Shown here in pieces: positions 23,901-32,900 of a stretch of 64,000 nucleotides of DNA. Positions within the stretch are counted from its first letter, which is position 1. Each line of letters starts with the position of its first letter. The DNA is taken from the NCBI GenBank assembly GCA_035771175.1, contig CM069593.1, positions 40,609,741 through 40,673,740 of the forward strand, read 5' to 3'. Below the pieces are notes generated by a model that was given only the letters and a program-made list of their open reading frames with translations, ran no database searches and was not told where the DNA came from. A program made the translations under genes and the position numbers. The stretch is from Paratinospora sagittata. Lineage: Eukaryota; Streptophyta; Magnoliopsida; Ranunculales; Menispermaceae.

Positions 23901-26900
23901 AGTGTTTTAATCCTGTTACAAAGAAAATCCATATTAGTATGGATGTGCTTTTTGTGGAACAAACTCCTCTTTTTGCCAAAACTCCTCTTCAGGTGGAGCA
24001 TACAAAGGAAGATGAGTTTGATATTTTCTGGGAAACTAACAATTATGTTTTACCAAATATATTTTTTCCAAATGAAAATTCTGATTCCAATCTTTTCCTT
24101 CCAATCTTTTCCTTCCAAATATTATTGTCAATTCTCTTGAGGCCAAAGAAACCGATTTTTTAAAGGAAAAAGATGTTGAAAATAATGAATTCGAGCCTAA
24201 GCAAATGCCAAATATATCTACTTCTAATTTCAGGTAGGAAACATTACAGGATAAAGATCATATTCTGGAGAAACATTCCACAACCGAACTTGAGGTGTAT
24301 ACTAGAAGAAGACCTCTTGGTAGTAAGGGGCAGTCGGACTTGACACAGGCCCAATTGTCGTTACCAGGTCCTATCCCTGAACCAGTTATAAATCAAGAAC
24401 TGTTAACTGAACCAAGACCAAAACCAAGTTTGAACCAAGTAAGACCGTTATTCCTAAGCCTTCTAAGACCCAAAAAAATTCTCTCATCCTTGTAATCTCA
24501 GACCTTGATGGTCCCATAGCTGTTAGGAAAAAGGTGTTAGATCATGTACCACACATCCTATAGCCAAATATCCATCCTATCATAGGCTGTCAAACAATTA
24601 CCAGGCTTTCACTCCAAAAATCTCACTTGTTTATCCCTAGAACTATACATGAAGCCCTTTGTAAGTATGACTGCCATGCGGCAACCACTACTAGTGGGTG
24701 TCTTTAGTGCATCCCACTTATATTGCTATATATATTGATATAGTGGGTTAGTGTGGGATGCACTGAGAGAACCCACTACTTGTTTTTGTATAAAACAAGA
24801 GTTCCATATGAACTTGTTAAACAACTGGAAGAAGTAAGATACTCATCCCCCCATCTCGTTGAATTCATCATCCAGGCATTTGGGCTGTGGAAAATGAGTC
24901 ACCCCCTTAATGTGGTGTAATTCATCGTGAGATTTTGGATTCGAGCAACAAGCATTGAAACACCGGATCTAAAAGCTTCCACATTCGGTAACTTCTTTCC
25001 AATTTATTTATTTACTGTATATTGGAATTTGAATGTTGTTCCAACATTGGTATCAGAGCGTGTTTGGTTGTTTCCGTGTTGGTTGATGTGCCGGTGATTT
25101 TTTTTGAATAAAAACATTTCAAAAGTATGTTTTTTCCACACACTGTTCCGATCGGATTTTCGCATGAACTTACCCACATGATCTCTGCAGTGAGGTCTTC
25201 GAAACGGACCTACTTGCATGTACATAGGTGTGCCACAGTTTTCGGAATCCGGCGGGACCTCCAGCAGCTGTCCCCACCGGCATGATCGTCGATCACCGAG
25301 GGACCGGCCGAACACCTTCCCGGCGTCGGTGGGTCAGCACCGTAGTGGCACGGTCTCCACCACGGCGCTTGTCTGCAGTTGCAAACCAACGGATGGGGAA
25401 GATGATCCCATGTAGGTCATCACCCACCCGGTCCGGCCCGTCCCTACCCACCTAGTCACTCCAAAAAAAAAAAAAAAAACTCCTGGTTCAGGCCTGGACC
25501 CAACGGGTCAGGTCTAGGCTCAAACTTGGCCTGAACACAAACCCAGATCTGAGCCCGGACCAGGTCCGAACCAACCCGGACCAATCTGGACCAGTCTGAT
25601 CGGCCGGTCCAACCGAACCAGTCTGGCCTGCCAGAACCAGTTCTTTAAAAAAAATGAAAAAAAATTTGGTAAAATCTGGCCGTTCATTTTTTTTATGGCT
25701 TAAAATGAAGGCCTTCTAGTGTTTTTTCGCCAAAGCCATGAACTGGACCTTGACGTATTTTTGCTTGATATTTACATCCGTAAGGTTACATTTCTCAGAT
25801 TCATGTTGTAATGTGCAAATATGCAATGTGTTGTGATTTAACATGAACCGTTCAATTTTGATTGTTAAATTCGAATCATTAGATCATGTTTTTTCAAAAA
25901 CACATGAACTGTGACATATGATTTTTTACAAAGATCCTTACATTTGTACGGTTACATTCATGATATGACTTCAACATGATGATAAATCTGTAATTGTATG
26001 CATGCATGATGTGATCTTAACTATTGATTTTTCCATGATTAAAATGATGGAATTGCAACATGAATTAGACACTATTGTGAACAGTGAGCTTATCTATTTT
26101 TTTCATTCTCTTTCCATCTCTACGGATGATTATCTTGATATTATTGTTTAATGTTGAGCTTTGGTTGTGGGATATTATTGAATGACATGTTTTGCGCAAA
26201 TTGTTTAAGTAATGGTTATTTGATTTAGAGAAATTGGTGATGATTGTAAACAAAAGTTCCCTTTCAAACCTATTCTCTAAAATTATTTATCATTGACTTA
26301 ACTCGAATTTTGCGGCAAACATAAATGTGTGTATATTAATGGGTGCTAGTATTAATATGTGCTATTATAATGTCTATATTTTAGAGCTATGGCCACTGCT
26401 TCCAAAAGTATTATTGCTGACTTGAATAAGGGAGAAAAGTTGAACGGGGACAATTTAGACATTTGGCATCGAAGAGTCCAGTTCATACTAGAGAAGCAAG
26501 AGGCTCTTGAAGCCTTAACCAATACCATGTCTGAACTTGAAAGTGGGAACACTACACAACATAAGAAAAACATGGAAGCGTTTCAAAAGTGGAAACTTGG
26601 TCTCATCGCAAAACAAACCTCATCTCATCGCAAAACAAACTTCATCTCACCGTCATGCACCAGGTATATGTGCATGTAAATTAGTACTAAATCCATCCAT
26701 CTAGGCTTTACTATGAAAGAGAATGCAACCCCACGATAAGAACCAATACCAACATTTTTAATAATGCATCAAATAAACTTTGCCTTAATTTTTAATGTTT
26801 TCTTCTTTGGTCAAGGCTTGTTCAACAAAAGTGTAAGATCTACCTTGCAAGGGAGGTGATCGATGAGCATTGACTGGAGATATAAGCTTCGCTTAGTTTT

Positions 26901-29900
26901 CCTTGGCCATCTTATCAATTCAGCTACTCCCCTTTCATTTGTTTGTTTATTCTCCTTTGCTATGCAGACTCTTCTAGGATAATTCAATTGTCTCCATGTT
27001 GTGCATGTGTATCTCAATTTCACTTGCTTCATCGTTAAGATATTGATTGTTATGTGTTAAGTCATTGATTTGCATTAGTAGTAGGATAAAGGAATGTAGC
27101 ACAGGTTTCACCAATAGTGGTATCAAAATGACACTAAGGGCTTAGGGATATTACAATATGGATTCCATGGATATGCATCAATACCTAGGCAAGCCCACCA
27201 AGGATTGAGTAGGGAATTCTCACAATTGATGTCTATTAAGTCCCACATCAAGTGTACTGAGAACATACAAGTGAAACCCCTAAAATCTACTAGTGGTAGT
27301 AGAACTGGTGTGCAACATTACTTGGCACCACGGAAGGAAGATAAATCAATAGTGATCCAAAACAAGAGATGATCTTTTTGGTTGTTTGAAAAATCAAAGT
27401 GGTATGAGCCCTTAGTGATGAATAGAGATTTGTAAGGTTTTATTAAGTTCAAAATCGTTAAATACTCAACTCAACTCAAGTAAGCCTTTTCACAATTCAG
27501 CTAAATGAATATGATTCCTCCACTCCACTCTATCAAGTGTTAAGTCGGCATTTAAATTACAAGTAGTTATATCTTTCTTGATTAATTTTGTCTATGTTAT
27601 TTTAAGCCTTCCTCTACTTCTATCATTACCGTAGATTATTAATAGGTCACTCTTCCTAACTGGATCATTTAAAGGTCTTCCTTGTATGTGTCTAAACCAC
27701 CTTAATCGGTTTTTTTCTCATTTTATCTTCAATTGGGCTACTCCTATCATTTCTCGAATATGTTTATTTCTAATTTTATCATCTAATGTTTTACCACATA
27801 TTCATCTTAACATATGCATTTCCATTACACTTAGTTTGTTCACATGTTGTTTTTTTATTGCCCAACATTTTGTTCTATATAGCATAGCTCAAAATAGTTG
27901 AATGAACAAATAAATTGCATCTTAGGGGAAGCACAGAATCTCAAACTAATTGTGAAATAAGAAGTTAAATACCTACCAGGAGTTCCATGTACTTTAGTTG
28001 AGAGCTTTTCTATTGCAATAGCAGTTCTAGAATTAACTTTGACTTTGGCTTTATCAACTGAGGGTGCCTTTCCCCTTCTCCTTTTTTGTCCAATCTCCGA
28101 AACTTCAGAAATTGTGAAAGAGTTTAGTGCAGAATCTTCTTCATCATATGAATTATTAGCATTCATTTGTGATGAAGTATGTTCAGAATGAATCAATTTC
28201 ATCTCCAAGGGTCCATGTTCATTAGTTACTGGATCAATTTGACCTGAAAGATATAAATAACAAATAATAATAACTTTTTCATAAAGAAAATGTGGAATTT
28301 CTCTGAGCAGCAAAAAATGGATACCATCTTTCTCATTTTCTAGAAATTGTTTCAAGGCCAATACAAGATGATGCTTAGAACCTCTAGCAGGGATCCCGAA
28401 ACTCCTGAAAATTCATAAGACATGAATGAAACATTTTCTAAAACCATGCACCTCTACTAATTCAGACCACATTCTGGCAGGAATCATTCTTCATCTTAAT
28501 ATGTATAACATGTATCCCATAAAATAAAGAACCCCAAAAAATTATAAGATGGCTTTTTCATGTGTGAAAGAATGTGCCTTACAGTTATAGGTGAGTATGT
28601 GCATGTGGTAAATAAAATACAATGAGGTCCCCATGCTTCAACTTTCTAATACACAACATAAAGCAGATAATACAAAACCAATGAATAGATTGACCTATTT
28701 AAAGTTTTACCACAACCTCAAGTTAATTTTTAAGATGGATCTCTCTACCGATAAAACTATTTTCAAGGAAAATGAATTGTGATAGAGAATCAAAACAACT
28801 GCAGGTCATCCATTTTTTATGATCAAATTTCAAAATCAATTTGATTGGACGTGAATTTAATAGAATGAGCACATTTTTCTGTGGTGGTCAATATTGTAAA
28901 GACATCCTCACCAAAAGTCAACTTATTCTAAATTTCTGCATATGATAATTTGAAGTTCAAGAGCCCATTGATCCTGACATTGATCCATACATATAAGCCA
29001 ATTCCCCCATTGGATGAGAGGATGTCTTTTTTTTCATTTTCCAACTTACCCTCCCTTTTCAAAAGAACCATCCATTTGTATTCACAAGAAGTTCCCTTCT
29101 TCAATCTAACAAAGATAAAAGGAGCCCCCACATCCCAGCTTCCGAAGTCTTTAACCTCAGAAATGGCAGTTAATAATGAAATTCTTAAAAATCTCTCTCA
29201 TTAAGATCCAGAATTTGCTGGATTGGGGACTTGTCTGGCAATTTTTCTTCCAAATCCTTCCTTAAATCCCTGCCCTCTTCTGTCACCAACCCTCCATTTC
29301 CTCAGGCCAAGTTCATTTGGAGTGCGTGTGTGCCATCCAAAGTCAGAATTTTGGGTTGGCTTGTTGCTCATAGAAGATTGAATTGTGCTAATGTCTTACA
29401 AAGGAAGTTCTCTAATACTATGCTATCTCCATCATGGTGTGCCTTCGCAGGAAGCATGAGGAGACAGTTGAACACGTGTTTGGGGATTGTGAACGAGTTA
29501 AGGAGTTATGGAACGGTTGGTGTAGGAGATGCCAGCGGCTGCTTCCCCCGGATTCTAACAATTTCTTTTCTTTTCCTAGTGGCCTGATGAACAAAAGACT
29601 TAAAATGTACTAGAAATGTATTTATTTTGCTATTATATGGTGTATTTGGACTGAAAGAAACAATAGGATCTTTAATGATTGTAGTAGTAGTAGTAGTAGT
29701 AGGTTGTGGGAGCAGCACTATTTGTTTTGCTACTAGGGTAAGTTCATGTAAGTTGTCTCTTGGGTAAAGTTTTGGGGACTGGATGTTCAACTGGAACGCC
29801 ATCCTTGAAACGTTGTAATTCCACTAGGACATCTCGTCCTTTTGGACTTTAAACTTTTCTATATATATTAAGTATGTTTCTTGTCAAAAAAAAAAAAAAA

Positions 29901-32900
29901 AAAAAAGGTAATTGGAGAAGTGGAGAATTGTAAGACAATAGTCTAATCAGCTTTTTAAGAAGCATCCATAATTAAGCGCGGCATACACCAGGAAAGAGAA
30001 GTCTACAGAGAACATCACATGCAAGACAATTGTTCTCCATCACCCTCATTTGTTGAAGAAATTAGCCATTAAAATATGAATAACCATTTTTTTTTGTTCC
30101 AAGTGTATTTATTCATCATATTAAAGTTTGGAAAAAGAAAAATTCAAAACTAACTGCCCCAATTCATTTGTTTGTCAGAGCAGGTTGTTGAATCAAAAAA
30201 TTTAATAAAGAAGATGGAGGCCCTTTTGACCATACATAGACCATAAAAGTAAATGACTAGAACCACTTTAGTTATAAGTTGGCAAAGATTTGCATAGGTA
30301 TAGCCGTATAGGTGGACAAGAGCATTTTGATTTGCTTTTAGAAAACTCTAACAACACTCACTTCTAAAGACCATACATATATACACACACTATGCATCTT
30401 GCATTCTCAAAAACGTTCTTGAATTCAGTGTTTAATAAACCCTACGTTAGATTTCCTACTATCATAACCCATATAAAAAAAATACATTAATTAAATGTGT
30501 GAGCCCCAAAAGAAATAAATAAATATATGTTGTATGTACGTATAAGTGGTGGGGCCCACGATTAATAAAAAAAGGGATGGGAGGGAGGTTACTGCATTAC
30601 TTTTGTGCGGTGCTACATTAACCACATTACTGTAGCATGATGCTACAATAACCATAAAACCCTATTTTTTTTATAGTTTTTAAGTTTTCTTTTAGTATAA
30701 AAAGCTACTCTTCCTTATTTTAACCTATTCCAATATTCTCAAAACCCTAAAGCCGCCAAGAGCGAGGAAGCATTGGAAAGCCGTCCAAGAAGGTTTCAAA
30801 ACACGTCCGAAGAGCGGATTTAAGATCCAAGGTACAATCTATTGTTCCTTTTTTCCCTTTTTCATGTTTTGAGAATAGTTTGGGTAGAAATCTATGATTT
30901 GGATTCATAGAAACAAAGGGTTTTAATTATCCCTTTGTAAGTATTCAAACCTAGATTTAATTTATTGGAGAAATTTCATGGTGGAATAAACTAGTTTATC
31001 TAGTTATATGATTTTAATGAAATCTAACCAAGGGTTTCATGGTGGAAACCTATGGTAATTTGAAAAGTGTCCAATTGGGAACTTTGGGTTAATGGATACT
31101 TTTTTCTGGTGGAAAAACCATGGGGTGTAAATAAATAAAATAAAAAATAATAATAATAATAAGTCCAGTTTTGGGGGTTTTTAGTTCAAGTAATTGGTAG
31201 TATGATTTTATAATTTTAAAATATTATATTTGAATTTAGGAATTGAGGAAAGATTAGAAATAAATTCGGAAGCTACGGAAAGGTGATTGGAACGCAACTA
31301 AGGTTTGGAGATGAGTATGGTTCCATCCTCCCATCGTATATATATCATCATAGATAAATAAAATTTGTTTTCCATGTTTATGAATTATACGCATGTGTGC
31401 ATTGGTTTATTGCACTGTTTTGGTTTTATGAATTGCATGAGTATTAAATATCATTGTTTTGATGCTTGAAATATTGCATGTTTAATAAAGGGATTTGAAT
31501 GGAACAAGGAAGGAATTTCCTTGAATTAATCCTAAGGATCGATAACCATGAGTTGAGGTGTGAAATATTCCTAGGTTAGGGCCATAACCTAGATGATTAT
31601 ATTTTCCACATAAGACTATGGAGTGGTTCTAGGATATAGTAGGCATGAGGTTGATTGAGCCAAATTCATTATACCTTGGGGTCGATAATCTTAGTATAAG
31701 CTTAGTGTCGGGAATTGAACTGCGTGGGTCCAAAAAGTGACTTTTCCATGGGTATGACTTTATTTTGAAATTAAATAATATTTTGACATGTATAAACCTT
31801 TCTACTCGCATCGTTGCATATCATCATGTGATTTATTATTTCATGCATTGTTTTAAATTATTGATGAGTATGTGGTAGTAGTGTGTGATATCATTTCATT
31901 GGGCTTTCTAGCTCCTCCCAATTTTTTTCACATCTTTCAGGTTCATCTAGTGCCCAGGAGAAGGGCAAAAGAGTCGCATGGATTTGGGTTGCTCACTTGT
32001 TCGAAAGTGAGTATAAGTCGATGCGGCATAGACATAGGACTAGTAGTAGGAAATTATAAGTATTTTGCATTTATTATGTATGGGATTTATATGGGTCAGT
32101 TGAACCCTTTTATTTAGTTTTTATATATTTTGTCATCCTTGGTGTGATTAATGAATGATTTATGATATTTATGAGACTTATGGTTATTTTTATAATCTTG
32201 TGCCTTGAAGACTTGTTTAGGTATGTTGGTTGGTTGTATACATGTGTTGTACAGGTTTTGTACAGGTTGTGTATGATAGGGTTACTACTACTCAGGTTTT
32301 TGAGTGCTAGCCTGGGCAACTCACCCCTCCGGGATTTTGAGACAAGGGGGCATCACACCTACCAATCACAGAAAAGATAGATGCATTTTCACACAAATTT
32401 ATCATTTTCTAAAAAAACTGAAACAAATTATTTCTTTTCTGTTTGCATTATTTCTATATTATCCCAAAAAAGGTCTCCAGAAATTTTATAGATGTACTTT
32501 TGAAAATCTTAGAACAAAAAAGAATGCGGATCCTATAACAGTAACGGTTCAAATATGTTATGCTACAAAACTACATAGCAGGCCCCTTTCTAATCGTAGT
32601 GGATCCCTTTTTAATTACACATTGGCCATCACAACAAAGACATTAGTACCACCCATTTTGATTTTGTTAGAATGTGAAACAAGTTGAGAGATGAAAAAAA
32701 GTGATTTTGTTTATTGTTATCTAGTTCTAATCCATATTATTGGGTCCATAAACATGTACATCTTCTCACTATTCCAATCTATCCATAAACATGCCAATCC
32801 CCTCCCCCACCAAAAAAATATATGTACTTTGCATACCTTTAATTTTCTAGCAGAATTCACTTTTCAATTGAAAAATATTATTCAAATCAACTAACATTTT

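Larger units (their letters stand above)
21018..24667 (+). mobile_element. Ty1/copia retrotransposon E, truncated, with MULE insertion
   Basis: A 5' LTR (21,018-21,267, TGTTGG...TTCA) is followed directly by TGGTATCAAAGCCAGG, a tRNA-Met-type primer site, a short gag-derived stretch (21,381-21,533), then protease, pre-integrase and integrase after the inserted MULE. The element stops before RT at about 24,667, where another copia LTR begins. No 3' LTR is present. Confidence 0.82.
24668..26680 (+). mobile_element. Ty1/copia retrotransposon D, 5' part only
   Basis: LTR about 24,668-25,046 ends CCAACA, followed by primer site TTGGTATCAGAGCGTG (25,047-25,062), a 1.3-kb GC-rich then AT-rich leader, and a gag start at 26,389. 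The element is cut off in gag at about 26,680. The LTR start is approximate. Confidence 0.75.

Noticed and set aside
27686..27901. Plus-strand frame of 71 codons
   Set aside because: It is the antisense shadow of the RTE C-terminal coding sequence on the minus strand.
29670..29702. (GTA)n run as a possible coding repeat
   Set aside because: It is a simple microsatellite in the 3' part of an L1 fragment.
32304..32894. Two plus-strand frames of 127 and 67 codons
   Set aside because: Low-complexity AT-rich translations across the solo LTR border; no recognisable domain.
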